A stretch of DNA of 64,000 nt from Mantamonas sphyraenae (taxonomy: Eukaryota; CRuMs; Mantamonadidae), in assembly GCA_026936335.1 (NCBI GenBank), contig JAPMXV010000041.1:62001-126000 (forward strand). Reading direction: 5' to 3'. Positions 10,385 through 23,027 of the stretch are shown piece after piece; the first letter of the stretch is position 1, and the number at the start of each line of letters is the position of its first letter. Under the pieces are notes generated by a model, which was not told the DNA's origin, searched no databases, and saw only the letters and a program-made list of their open reading frames with translations. The translations under genes and the position numbers were made by a program.

Positions 10385-13186
10385 TCACACACCCACATCG
10401 TCCTCGTCATCACCATTCTCATCCTCCTCCTCATCATCATCGTCCTCCCACTGTTCCATGAGGTGTGCTGGCGGCGGTCCGTTCATAAACGCAAACGGGT
10501 TGCCCCCGCGATCCATGTGGCCCTTCAACGACACCAGCAGCTGCTTGTTCAGCTCATCCGTCTGTGTCAATTCCCGTTCCACAGGCACCTCCTCCTCCTT
10601 CTTGTCGTCGCCCAGCGCTTCGCCGTGGAAACCCGAACTCGAGCCGACCATGTCAAACGAGTCGCCCTCCAGCTTTGCCTTGCCCTTTGCCTCCATTTCC
10701 ATCTGTCTCTTTGCCTCCTGTTCCATCTGCTTGAGCTCAGCCACCGTCACGCCCTCCTCCTCGCTGCTCTCTGCGTCTCCGCTGCCGTCGTTGTTCTTGC
10801 TGCTGCTGCTGCTGCTGGATTTCTTGTTGTCCGCCTCCTCCTGTGCCTCCCGTCGCGCCTCTGCCACGCCGTGACGTGACATGTACCGTGCCCCTGCGCC
10901 CACAAACATGGACGAAAGGCCGCCTCCGCTTCCGCTTCCACTGTACCTCTTCTTCGGCCGCTGCTCCGGTGTGCTTCCCTTGCCTGCCTTTTCTGCCGAC
11001 GACCCCGGGGACACCACAGCTGCCATGTTGGCCTGTGCATCATCCACCTCGGACGACGATGCCGCAAGCGCATCCTCGTCCTCCTCGTCCACAACATCCC
11101 CATCCTCATCATCCTCATCCTCGTCCTGGAGGTTCCCCATGCTCGGATGGTCACTCGGCAGCAATCCTTCCTCTCCATCGCCTGCCAGTGCATCGTACTT
11201 GGTGCGTTTGCTTGCAAACTCCTCCACGCTCTTGACGTTGAACGAGTCCTGCTCGGCCAGCGTCAGGGCATCCGGCAGATCCTCCACACGAACAAACTCT
11301 GGCACATCACCGGCCCCGTTCCCATCCACCCCTCCCATCCCCGTCTCTTGCTTGTTCTTCTTGTTCTTGTTCTTGTTCTTCTTTGCCTTGCTGTTGCTGT
11401 TGCTGTTGCTGGTGGTGCTGTTGCTTGTGCTGCCAGCCCCGTGGATTTCCGGCCAATCGTCCTCCGTCTCTGACTGCTCGTCCCTTCCACGCATGAGCTC
11501 GTCCATGTCAAACGGGGCATTCGAGTCGTCGTCCGTGTCGTTGTCGCCGTCGCCATCGCCTCCCTCGTCGTCTGCATCTTCTTCCTGCTGTTGCGTCAAG
11601 CGCAGCAGACCATCCTCATCCACCTCGTCCTCTTCATCCTTCTCATCTTCATCCTCGTCCTCGGGCTCCTCCTCACCCCATGGCTCTGCAAATGTCATCC
11701 CTTCCAGATCGTGCATGTTTGCCGTGTCGCTGCCCACCTGCACGCGCATCGACGTCGTCCCGTCCAATTGGTCCCCACCCGCCGCCGCTGCTGCTGCATC
11801 CTGCTCCTCTGTCACATGGCCCCACTGTGCAAACAGCTTGTTTGTCGGCTGCCACACATACCGATCTGCGCGTCCTGCACTCCCTGTGCTGCGTGCAAAC
11901 GGGTGCTCCTCGTACATCCTTGCTTCCGCCTCGGCCTCGGCCTCCTCTTCCTCCTCTTCAAAGTCAAAGCGGAACCGTTTGGCGTCGAGCACCTTGCTTG
12001 CGCTGTGCGGTCCGCTGCGATCCCATGCGCTGCCGCTGCTGCTGCCGCTGCTGCTGCCGTGCTCCCGGTTGTACCTGGCACTGCGTGCACTCTTGGGTGA
12101 CTTTTGCGTGGCAATGGGAAACAGCCTGTTCCACCGCTGCTGATCCAACTGGTGGATTTGCGACGCCCTCTGTTCGCTCAACATGCGCAGCTGCGGTTGC
12201 ACCTGATCACTGCGCCCGCCGTAGGCCATCAGCGACTCCACGTCCTCCTCAAACGCACTCTCGATTTGCGCCACAATCTTGCTGTGGATCATCTCTTCGT
12301 AGAGGATGTCCGAAACGTCCTTGAGCAGCTCCTCACGCCGCTCCTCTGCCACCTCGCCCGCATACTTGACCACTGCCTCGCGCATCGTGTATGCCAGCTG
12401 CACGTCTGTCGACAGGTTCGGATACGTGCTAAACACAAGCGTCATGATGAACGACGACAGCGGACGCAGCTGCTTCAGCGTCAACACAGCCACCTCTCCA
12501 CGTGCACGCTCCTCCTCGGTCACCTCCGGCACCAGCGAGTCCAGCTTTGCCGCAACCGCAGCCACAATCGCTTCGTTGCGCACAATGTCGTCCCGATACT
12601 GATTCGCAAGCATTTGCAGCTGTGCACTGTCCACCTCCAATTCGCCTGTCTCCTCTCCGTACTCATCGCCATCGTTGTCGTCGTCGTCGTCGTCGAATCC
12701 CTGCGAGTAACCTCCGTCCGTCTCGTCCTCCTCCTCGTCCTCATCTCCCTCGCCATCGTGGCCAAAGCGCACGGCCACAGCGTTGGGTGAGGGCATGCCC
12801 AGCTGTTGTTCCTCCGAGTAAAACACACGCACGTTTGCCGGTGTGCGTTCGTCCAGCGAGGAATCCATGCTCTCGTTGCTCACCGAGTCGGCCGCTTCGC
12901 TATAATCGTAGCTCAGACCACGCGAGCTGCCGTCGTCGTCATCATCATCATCATCATCATCATTGTCCTCATCTCCTCCATCGTCGTCCCCCTCCTGTTG
13001 CTCGTCGTACTCGCTGGTGCTGCTCTCCTCTGCCGTTTCGCTCCCACTTTCGATCACCCCGTACGGGTTGGGGCTCTCCATGGCCACCAGATTGTTCACA
13101 AACGGATTGTCCTCCTCTTCATCGTCATTGTAGTCGCCGTCGTCGTCGCCACCCGCGTCGCCACGTGGTCCTCCGTACCCACCACG

Positions 13187-13220
<34 letters not shown>

Positions 13221-13933
13221 CCACCTGGCACTTGCACACGCAGCAGTTCCTGTTGGCGTTCAGCCACCGCCCCACGTGCCGTGTTTTCCAACAGTCGCAG
13301 CACACGCTCGCGCAGGTCGGTGCTCGGCAGTGTCTGCACCTGCTCCAGGATCAGCAGCAGAAAGTCGGGGTCCCGCCTGTGTGCACTCACCAGATCCACC
13401 ATCTGTTGGTACAGCTCCTCCTTTGCCTCACGCAGCTCCTCCTCCTCATCCGCCTCCTCATCCTCATCCACATAGTCATCATCGTCAACATTATCATCAT
13501 CGTCGTCGTCGGCGTCGTTGTTGTACCCTCCGTAACCAGGCACGCCAAACTCGTGGCCGTAGTCGACATAATCTGCGCCCTCGTCATCTTCCTCCTCCTC
13601 CTCATCGTCACCGTTGCCCCAACGCGACGGCGTGGTGCTGATTTCACGGCGATCCGGGATGTACACCCCGTCGGCGTCGTCGTCGTCGTCGCCATAGGCA
13701 CTTGCTCCCACGGGCATGCGCATGCCAGCGTCGTCGTCGTCGTCCACATCGTTAAAGTACTCGAAAAACTCGGCAAAGAATGCCTGACGCTGGCTTGCCG
13801 GCAGGTTGTCCGCATACATCTGCGCCAGGTGGATGTCCTCCAGCGCAATGCGGCTCTCCTCCAGCTCACGCGTCAACTGGTTGCTGTAGAACGACATCGA
13901 CGACTGCGAGTTGGGCGACGATCCATTGTGGCC

Positions 13934-13964
<31 letters not shown>

Positions 13965-16900
13965 TGTTGACGCACAGTGAGGACATTGACACCTGCCGAG
14001 TTGTCGTAGTACGCGAGTGGCACGTTGTCGTCGTCGTCGTCGTCGTCGTCCTCGTTATCATTGGCGTCATCGTCGTCGTTGTCATACTCGTCGTCGTCGT
14101 ACGAGTCGCGGTAGTCCCTGCTGTCCTCCCCGTCATCGTCGCCGTCTGCGTCGCCGTACCCGCGCTCGTACGCGTAGCCGTAGCCTTGGCGGTACGCATT
14201 CTGAGCTGCCTGCATGGCACGTTGCTCCTGCGCCGCCTGTTCGCGCTGCAGACGCAGGTAGTACTCATCCTCCTCTTCGCCTTCGTCCTCGTACTCCTCG
14301 TCCTCCTCTCCTCATCATCGTACTCGCCGTCGTCCACATACAGATCGCCTGCCTCGCTGTTGGCTGGCTGTGCTGCGGTGGAAGCCACCTCGGAGCCTGG
14401 GCCTGATTCGCCCTGTGCGCTGCTGCCTGCCAACTCCGATGCCAACTCGTCCGCTGCGTCTTCCAGCATGTTGCGCAGGTAGGCCACACGGTCCTGCACC
14501 GTGTGCAACCTGTTCAGCTTGGCCTCCAAATCCATGTAAAACTGCTCCAGCTCTTCCCGCTCGTCTGCTGTCAGCGGCTCGTTTGGCGTTGCGCTGCGTG
14601 CTGCTTCCAACGCACGTTCACGTGCCACCATGGCCCTGTCTGCACGTTCACGGCCTGCTTGTGCTCGCTGTTGTGCTGCGTAGTACGCTGCCTCTGCCTG
14701 GGCTTCTGCCTCTTCATCATCATCGTCGTCGTCGTCGTCTTCGTCCTCTTCCTCCTCCTCTTCGGCCTCACCCTGCTCGTATGCGTACGCCTGATCGGCA
14801 CGCACGACAATCACCACCTCTTCCTCGTCGTTCTCGTTTAGGATCAGCGTCACCGGCACCTCGTTGCCGTACTGGTCGCGCACATACTCGATCGGCACAT
14901 TTGCAAGCTGTGCCATCGGCACTGCAATCTGCCGCAGCGTGTTCAGATCCACGTACTCGTCGTCGTCCAGCAAGTCCACACTGTACTCTTCCTCTTCGTA
15001 CGCGTCATCGTTCACCTCCAGCCTCCCACGCTGTTGCTGCTGCTGCTGTTGTTGCTGCATGCTTGTGCCTGTGCCGGTGCTTGTGCTTCTGCTGCTCTGC
15101 CCCATCTGCGTCTGTGTCTGTGTCGACTGCTGCTGTTGCTCGTCGTCGTCGTAGTCCTCGTCATCATACTCCCCGTACGCGTCCATCTCGTCCTGCTCCA
15201 TCTGCTCCAACTGTGCCAGTTGAGCCAGCAGGTTGTTGTGCTGTCCCATCAGCGCGTTGTGCTGGCGTCGCAGGTCTTCCAACAAGGCCAGCTGCTCCGC
15301 CGACGAAAGATCGTCGTTCAACAGCCTCTCTTTGGCCGCCTGCAGCTGCTGCAGCTTGCCCACTTGCCGTTGGTACTCAGCAAACGTCTCCTCCATCACC
15401 ACTTGCTTGGCTGCCAGCGCCGCCTCCTGCACCTGCATCTGTGCCTCCATTTCTTCCTCCTGTGCACGCAGACGTGCCATTTCGCGCGATTCCTGCACCA
15501 TTGCGTCGTCGTCGTCGTCGTCGTCATCATCATAGTCATAGTCTTGGTCGTCGTCATCGTCGTCGTAGGCGTCATACTCGTCATCATACGCGTAGCCGTA
15601 TGCTGCAGCACGCTGAGCCTGTGCGGCCTGTGCCTCTTCCATGTGACGCTGTGCACGCCAGGCACGCTCGCGCTGTTCCACCTCTGCCTGCGCTTGGGAC
15701 AACTCGCCCTGTCGCTGACGCAGCATCTCCACGTGCGCCTGGTGCAATTGCAGTCGTTCTTGCAGCTCCTCCAGTGACATGTTGTGAAGCTGTTCGGGTG
15801 TCACAGGCTCTTCCGCCGCCGCCATGGCCATGGCTTGCATGCTGCTTGCCAACACCTGGTTCATGCGTGCTGCAGACCCGCCCGGTCCACCACTTCCACC
15901 CACCACGCCTCCTCCCCCGCCACCACCACCCACCTCTGCTCTCGTCCTCGTGCGTTCTGCATCCTCCACTGGGTACGATGCCGATGTGCTGCGTTCGTAT
16001 CGCTGTGCAGACTCTTGTGCACGCAGCCATGGGAATCCATCCTCTTCCTCGTCTTCTTCCTCCTCCTCGTACTGTTCTTCATAGTCCTGGTCATCTCCCT
16101 CATCGTCATACGCATCTGCATTGTCGTCGTCGTCGTCGTCGTCTTTGTACTCTCCGGCTCGTCCTTCCAGCTCGGCAAGTTGACGCAGCAGATCCTGCTG
16201 GATGCGTCGTTGCTGCTCCTGGTACTCCATCAATTGCTGCAACTGCCGCAGTTGGTCCAGCTGGGCCTCCACCTGTGCATCCTCCTGCGCCTCTGCCTCT
16301 TCGTCCAGGTATGTCTCGTCCACAGCCCCCACGCGGTCGGCCCACATCACATGCGGGCTTGCCGTTGCCTCCTGCGTTTGGTTCACCGTGCTCCGTGTCC
16401 TCATTGTACCTGCCTGCGTCTCCTGTCTCCTACTGGGTACTTCTGCCAGGTTGCTGGCTGCCGTCAGTGCCTCCATCGCCGACGCAAGGTAGTCCACTTG
16501 CGCGTCCAGTTCCTCCAGCTGTTCCACGCTCGTCCCGTCTGCGTGCTCCTGCACCCACTGCAGCTGTTCCTGCAGCTTTGTCAGTTCCGCGCGTGTGCTG
16601 TGTGTTGTTGTATCCCGTGGTCCAGTGTATGTGTGTGCGTGTGTGTGTGTGCGTGTGGCGTTGTGCGGCAACGTGGGGCGTTCCGGGTGAGCGATGTGCC
16701 TCTCTTGTATCTCTTCTCCCACACACTCGACTTTCTCGGGCTCCTTCATCCTGCCACACGTGTTCTGCATGGCACACGACACATCCGACACGTGCCCATG
16801 CCAACTTGCGACACAACCACTCACCTGCGCAGGTTCAGCAACTCGTTGTCGATGCGTTGCAGTTCGCTTTGCTGTGCCGCTCTCGCCTGTTCCATCGACT

Positions 16901-17590
16901 CCAGCTGCTCCAGCATCGCCTGGTGCGTCGCCATCAGATCTTCTGTGTTCATTGTCTCCAGCTCCTCTGTGCTGATGTCCACCGTGCCTCGCGGCCCGCT
17001 TGCGTTCCCACTCGATGCCTGCGCCTGTGTCGACGGTGTGTGTCAGTGAAAAATCGCGCGCAAAATTGCCGCCAAAAAAATTCACACTCTCTTGCCACAC
17101 ACACACTCACCTCTGCTCCAGGCCACGGTCCAAAGTCCTGATAGAACTCGTCTTGCTCGCGGCGCTGCTGCTGCTGCTGTTGCTGCTTCTGCTGCTGTTG
17201 TTGCGCTCGCTGTGGGCTGCGTTGCGCCTCGCCCCACGCCTGGCGAGCGGCCATGAGCTGCGAGAGCCGCGCCTGCTCGGCCTCCAACTCGGCCTGCCGC
17301 CGTTCCCGTGTGGCCTTGGCCTTTGCAGCCTGGCTCTCCAGCTGCGCCTGGGCCTCTTCCATGTACCAGTCGCGTTGCATGTTGCCCGACGGCCCATACG
17401 GCCGTCCCGAGGCGCCTGCCGAGCGAGTGCCTCGCTGCACAGCCGCTCGTCGAGTGCCGCTAGCCTGCGGCGTCTGAACCTGCCTTCCAGCCTGGCGTCG
17501 CATCCGCTGTGCCGCCACCGCATACTCCTTCTGTGGCGTCACCGTCACCTGCACCTCGTTCACTGCTCGTTGCTGCTGTGCTCGTGACAT
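10385..17590 (-). CDS. PCM1: PCM1 (pericentriolar material 1) homologue, very acidic
   Basis: Exons 17590-17111, 17024-16825 and 16597-10385; junctions keep phase (GTGAGT donors, CACAG acceptors). The product is about 2297 residues. The N-terminal half is Gln/Glu-rich coiled coil (LEELQERLQLHQAHVEML; ALLEDLRRQHNALMGQ) broken by Asp runs. Two C-terminal blocks match PCM1: DVSDILYEEMIHSKIVAQIE (about 12265-12325) and FVRVEDLPDALTLAEQD (about 11260-11310; animal PCM1 has FVKVEDLP). PCM1 organises centriolar satellites that deliver proteins to centrosomes and cilia. Poly-Asp, poly-Gln and poly-Ser tracts come from trinucleotide repeats. Near 14303-14312 the frame breaks by one base inside a GAG/GAC repeat: residues after GEYDDEE read correctly only in another frame. 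An assembly error or a real 1-bp deletion fits. The start is 72 bp from the divergent MTHFR start. Confidence 0.75.
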
Positions 17591-17662
17591 GCGTGTGTTG
17601 ACGGACTGGGGTGGTAGCCCCGTCGCGCTCCGAACCACCGCAATTCTGCATCGAACCCCACC
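17591..17662. promoter_or_regulatory. Very short divergent intergenic region, PCM1/MTHFR
   Basis: Only 72 bp separate the PCM1 start codon (minus) from the split MTHFR start codon (plus). Any promoter elements must sit here or inside transcribed sequence. No TATA box was seen. Confidence 0.5.
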
Positions 17663-20102
17663 ATGTACGTGTCCCATCCCACCCCCCCCCCCCCTTCATC
17701 ACCACCACACAGCATCCCCCCCTTCTTTCACACATACCCACCCGGATTCGACTGACACGCGTTACTCCGATTTTGTTTTTCGCCGGCGGCTTTGCTCGCT
17801 TGCTCTCGCTCTCTCTTTCTCGTGTGTGTGTGTGTGGCACGCGCTTGCAGGAAGATCTGCGACAAACTCAAGCAAGCGCTGGAGGAGCGTGACTACTGCT
17901 TTGGCTTTGAGTACTTTCCGCCCAAGACCGAGTCGGGCCTTCACAACCTGTACTCGCGTCTTGACCGCATGGCCAAGCTGGAGCCGCTCTTCATGGACAT
18001 CACCTGGGGCGCCGGAGGCTCGACCAGCGACCTGTCGGTGGAGATTGCCGCCCACATCCAACAATACGTCGGATGCGAAGCCCAGATGCATCTCACCTGC
18101 ACCAACATGCCCGTGGAGAAGCTGTACCAGGGTCTCAAGGAGGCCAAGGAGGCCGGCATCCAGAACATCCTCGCCCTGCGAGGAGGTAAGTACCATCCAT
18201 TTGTGCCTGCGATCTCTCGTTCTGCAACCTCCCATGTGTTGCCCATCCATCCATCCGTCCGCCGTGTGCCGTTGTGCACAAAACGTCAACTGGTCCCTCC
18301 TGGCAGCGCATGCGTCCCGGAACACACGCACCTCATCGCGCCCCTGCCGTCCCCACGGACTTTCACTGCACACGCAGCATGTCTGTGCGGATGGCAAGCA
18401 CACCCGGTTGCACCATGAACAAATCCGCTTCCGCAAATGTGGCGTGTGCATGGCTGGAGGGCGCCGTGACGTGGCGACGTCAAAGGCCGGAACAGGAATT
18501 TTCGCCACGCGCGCAAGTCAGGACAGGTTTCTGCCCGCGCTGACACACACACACACACACACACACAGATCCGCCGCGTGGACAGGAGTGGCAACAGGTG
18601 GAGGACGGATTTGCAAATGCAACGGACCTGGTGCGATACATCCGCAAGGAGTATGGCGACTACTTTCACATCACGGTGGCCGGCTACCCCGAGGCACACC
18701 CGGATTCCGGGGACTACCAGCAGGATCTGGTGTACCTGAAGGAAAAGGTGGACGCCGGGGCGGACATGGTGATCACGCAGCTGTTCTACGACCCGGAGGC
18801 GTTCCTGAAGTTTGAGAAGGACTGCAAGGAGATGGGCATTGATGTGCCGATTGTGCCGGGCATCATGCCGATCCAGAACTACAACTCGTGGAAGCGCATG
18901 TCGACGTTCTGCAAGGTGAACTGCCCCGCCGAGATGGAGGAGAACCTGGGGCCCATTGCGGACAACGATGAGGCGGTGAAGGAGTGGGGTGTGCAGTACA
19001 TCACACGCATGATCGACCAGCTGTGGAAGGGTGGCGTGCGTGTGTTCCACTTTTACACGCTCAACCTGGAAAAGTCGGTGATGCGCATCCTGGAGGAGTG
19101 CAAGTTTACCGAGCACAACGCGTTGCGCAAGCGTCTGCCCTGGCGTCCCTCGGTGCATGGCGAGCGATCGACCAAGGAGGACGTGCGTCCCATCTTCTGG
19201 TCCAACCGACCCAAGAGTTACATCGAGCGCACGCAGGCCTGGGACGAGTTCCCCAACGGCCGTTGGGGCAGCAGCGACAGCCCTGCATACGGCGACAACA
19301 CCACCTACCAGCTGGCCCATTTCAAGCCCCTCTCACCCGACAGCTTCATCGAAATGTGGGGCAAGCCCACCAGTGTGGAGGACGTGTGTGCCCTGTTCAC
19401 ACGCTACGTCAAGGGCGATCTGGAACGCCTCCCCTGGAACGACGGCCCGCTCTCCGCCGAGAGCGAGCTCATCAACGCCATCCTGGCCGACATGAACAAC
19501 AACGGCTACCTGACCACCAACAGCCAGCCCCAGGTCAACGGCGCAAAATCGGAGGACAAGACGGTGGGATGGGGTGGTCCCGGCGGATACGTCTACCAGA
19601 AGAGTTACCTGGAGTTTTTCTGCTCGCCCGAGCAGTTTGAGCAGCTCAAGGCCAAGTTTGACGACTATCCCACCCTTACCTACCTGGCCATCGACAACAA
19701 GGGCAACACCAGCGGCAACAACACCGACGCTGCCATCGCCGTCACCTGGGGTGTGTTTCCCTCCCGCCAGGTTGTCCAGCCCACCGTCGTCGAGGAGCAG
19801 AGCTTTGGCGTGTGGAGTGTAAGTTACGGGGAGAGAGGGATGGGTGGTGGTGGGAGAGAGGAAGAGAGCAGGAAGCGTGCACCCCGCTTGCGAGGATGAT
19901 TTTATCTCAAAGCATAGTTCAGCTGAGCCGCTGCCGATGCAAACATCTGGCAGCATGCAGATAAGCCTTCGGGTTATGAGAACTGAGCAAGCGCGGTGCA
20001 CAGCGCGATAGAGGGCAATGAGGACGTGTGTGTGAGCGTGTGGAAAGAAGTGGATGGCAAAAGCTCACGCATTTGGGTGCACACATGGTCATGAACGACA
20101 CC

Positions 20103-20141
<39 letters not shown>

Positions 20142-20340
20142 CGAGTCGTACCAGCTGTGGACCTGGTGGGCTGAGCTGTACGAGGAGGACAGCGAGTCGC
20201 GCAAGCTTCTGGAGAACATCCGGGACACCTACGTCCTGGTGTGCATCGTGGAGAACGACTACATCAACGGTGACATCCACGCCATCTTTGCAGACGGCAA
20301 CAGCAGCAGCAGCAGCAGCAGCACGCAGGCCAACCTGTGA
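17663..20340 (+). CDS. MTHFR: Methylenetetrahydrofolate reductase
   Basis: Exons 17663-17664, 17851-18185, 18569-19818 and 20140-20340 give 595 residues, the usual eukaryotic length. The start codon is split: exon 1 ends in AT before a GTACGT donor and exon 2 supplies the G, giving [11 protein letters not shown] as in plant MTHFR. The catalytic TIM barrel has [60 protein letters not shown] and TQLFYD. The C-terminal regulatory domain has SLPWRPS-like [45 protein letters not shown] and [14 protein letters not shown]. It reduces 5,10-methylene-THF to 5-methyl-THF with FAD. The final exon adds a short Ser run encoded by AGC repeats. Introns end in CA repeats followed by AG. Confidence 0.97.
20104..20138. 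repeat. (CA)n tract in MTHFR intron 3, adjoining the acceptor
   Basis: Pure CA dinucleotide repeat that runs into the CACAG acceptor at 20139. Confidence 0.9.
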
Positions 20341-20622
20341 GGTGGTCAGATGCAACGAATGAAAACCACATCCAAACAACTCGTTCCCATTTCCTTTCTC
20401 AAGAACACGCTGCTGCCAACTGGGTGGATTGTATAGTGAAGAGAACAGTGGGGACTGCATTCACTGTGCCCCTACCAAAACGGCAGGGACATCACCAAAC
20501 ACACCTTGACTCACGCTCGCCTCCATTGCCTCCAGACGACCTCGCCTCGGTCACCCCTCGCGGGAGACACAACCAGCAAGTGCATGGGACATGGAGCACA
20601 CGCTTGTCGAGTTGAAGCGCAC

Positions 20623-22799
20623 TTACTTCTTGCTCTTCTTGGCCTCCTTCTTGTTGACCGACTTGATCACACCGACGGCAACCGTCTGGCGCATATCACG
20701 CACGGCAAAGCGTCCCAGGGGCGGGTACTCGGTGAAAGCCTCCACGCACATGGGCTTGCTCGGGGTCAGGGTCACCATGGCGGCGTCGCCCTTCTTGACC
20801 GACTTGGGGAACTCCTCGAGAGCCTTGCCCGAACGGCGGTCGATCTTGGTCACGATCTCGGTGAACTTGCAGGCAACGTGGGCCGTGTGGCAATCCAGCA
20901 CGGGCGCGTAGCCGTTGGTGATCGTACCCGGGTGGTTCATGATGATCACCTGGGCGTAAAAGTCGGCGGCCTCGAGGGGCGGGTCGCGCTTGCTGTCACC
21001 TGCCACGTTGCCACGGCGGATGTCCTTCACGCTCACGTTCTTGACGTTGAAGCCGACGTTGTCACCGGGGATGGCCTCCTCCAGCGACTGATGGTGCATC
21101 TCCACCGACTTGACTTCGGTGCTGATGCCAGCGGGGGCAAAGGTCACGACCATGCCGGGCTTGATGATACCAGTCTCGACACGGCCCACGGGAACAGTTC
21201 CGATGCCACCGATCTTGTACACGTCCTGGAGCGGCAGACGCAGGGGCTTGTCCACAGGGCGCTTGGGCGGCTCGCAGGCATCCAGAGCCTCCAGCAGGGT
21301 GGGGCCCTTGTACCACTTCATGTTGTCACCAGCGTCGATCATGTTGTCGCCATGGAAACCAGAGATGGGCACAAACGGCACGTTGTCCGGGTTGTAGCCG
21401 ATCTTCTTGATGACCTTGCTGATCTCCTTCTTGATCTCCTTGTAGCGCTTCTCCTTGTACTCGGCCAGATCCATCTTGTTGACACCGACAATGAGCTGAC
21501 GCACACCCAGAGTGAAAGACAGCAGAGCGTGCTCGCGGGTCTGGCCCTCCTTGGAGATACCAGCCTCGAACTCACCCTGACCGGCAGCCACAATGAGGAC
21601 GGCCAGATCAGCCTGAGAGGTACCGGTGATCATGTTCTTGATGAAATCACGGTGACCCGGGGCGTCGATGATCGTGAAGTGGTACTTGCTGGTCTCGAAC
21701 TTCCACAGGGCAATGTCGATGGTGATACCACGCTCGCGCTCAGCCTTGAGTTTGTCCAGCACCCAGGCGTACTTGAACGAGCCCTTGCCGATGTCGTTGG
21801 CCTCCTTCTCGAACTTCTCGATGGTACGCTTGTCGATACCGCCGCACTTGTAGATCAGGTGACCGGTGGTGGTCGACTTGCCGCTGTCCACGTGGCCAAT
21901 CACAACAATGTTGACGTGAGTCTGGAGTGAAGGGAGGAGAGGGAAGGATGGTGTGAGTGTGAGTGGTTGGGGGTGGGGGTGGTGGGGTGGTGTGGATCTG
22001 GGGCATGGGACGATTGCAGAGCGGATGGGATGGGGGATTGTTGCTGGCCCGCGTGTGTGTGTGTGTGTGCTACATGTGCAGGATCTGCAGAGGGTGTGGA
22101 TGCACACCGCGTGCATATTCCTGGCAGAGAAGCACACACACAGAGCATGCAGACACACAGGGAGCACAGGGTGGGGCAAAACGTCACGCGCGTGTCCCGG
22201 ACCGGAAGGATTTTCCACCGTCCGTTTTGGCACGTGGCACGCGTGCTCGTGTTTGCCCGCCTGCAGGTCCAGTGCTGCACATACACACACGCACACGTGC
22301 CGCAGACGAGGCGTACGCATGTGGCGTGTGCGTGTGTATGTGCGCATCTGTGTGTGCTGTTCCCACAGCCCGACCAGGACTGTCGAAACAGCGAACAACA
22401 CAAAGGACGGCAAAACCGCATGCAGCGAAAAAATCCTTTGGCTCCACGCCCAGACGCAGCACAGGTGGCCACGTGCGCACGAGGTCTGTGTGCGCACAGC
22501 ACATGGCTGCGCACACACATGCCGCGTGCAGCCGGGTGGTTGTGCATGGTGTCGCGGACGTGTGTCGAGCTGTAGGAGGCGCAGACGTCGCTGTCACCGG
22601 GCAAAATGTGGAAGCACGCACCTTCTCCTTGCCCACTGCATTTGCAGAGCAGCGCGCAGAGGCGGCAAACAGACGCACGAGCGGAAGCACACACAGGGTC
22701 AGCGACGGAGTACAGGTGGACACATTGTGTGTGTGTGCAGTGGAATGGAGGGTGTGTGTGTGTGTGTGGTGGATGGTGAAGCGAGAGGGCTGACGTACT
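20623..22799 (-). CDS. EEF1A: Elongation factor 1-alpha, copy 1
   Basis: Coding exons: the A of ATG at 22799, a 14-nt microexon 22635-22622 and 21921-20623, giving 437 residues. The 5' exon ends in AAAA before GTACGT; the microexon supplies TG GGC AAG GAG AAG, together MGKEK. The main exon has the P-loop [10 protein letters not shown], switch [41 protein letters not shown] and C-terminal [19 protein letters not shown]-1A brings aminoacyl-tRNA to the ribosome with GTP. The opisthokont insertion before the LLEALDA motif is absent. It differs from copy 2 at one residue noticed (DFYAQV here, DFFAQV there). It diverges from METTL26 and converges on MTHFR. Confidence 0.96.
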
Positions 22800-23027
22800 T
22801 TTCTGAGTGTGAGTTTTTTCTTTGTTCGGGTGGCAGCCGCGGCGCATCGGCAACAGGCAGGGTGAAATGTCCCACACACTGCAGATGACAGGGAGGAGTG
22901 GTGAGGATACGGAGGAAGGGAGGGAACGGGGATATGTGGTCTGTGTAGGTTGGGGATGGGGTGTGGCAGCGAGAAGACGGGAAGGAGCGAAGGAAGTGAT
23001 GCGATGCAGGGACAAAGGCAAGTCGAC
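22800..23027. promoter_or_regulatory. Divergent promoter region EF-1A copy 1 / METTL26
   Basis: 228 bp between the EF-1A start (minus) and METTL26 start (plus). It includes the EF-1A 5' untranslated exon and pyrimidine/purine-rich sequence. The whole region is duplicated at 26670-26897, where it drives EF-1A copy 2 and could drive the chimeric RhoGEF frame. Confidence 0.5.

Noticed and set aside
12806-17141. Long plus-strand frames opposite PCM1, rich in His, Leu, Arg and Pro
   Set aside because: Antisense readings of Asp/Glu/Gln trinucleotide repeats; the minus strand has conserved domains and matching splice phases.
20506-21930. Long open frame antisense to EF-1A copy 1 (and its mirror at 27774-29471)
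   Set aside because: It exactly mirrors a conserved gene and arises from GC-rich third codon positions; the protein matches nothing.
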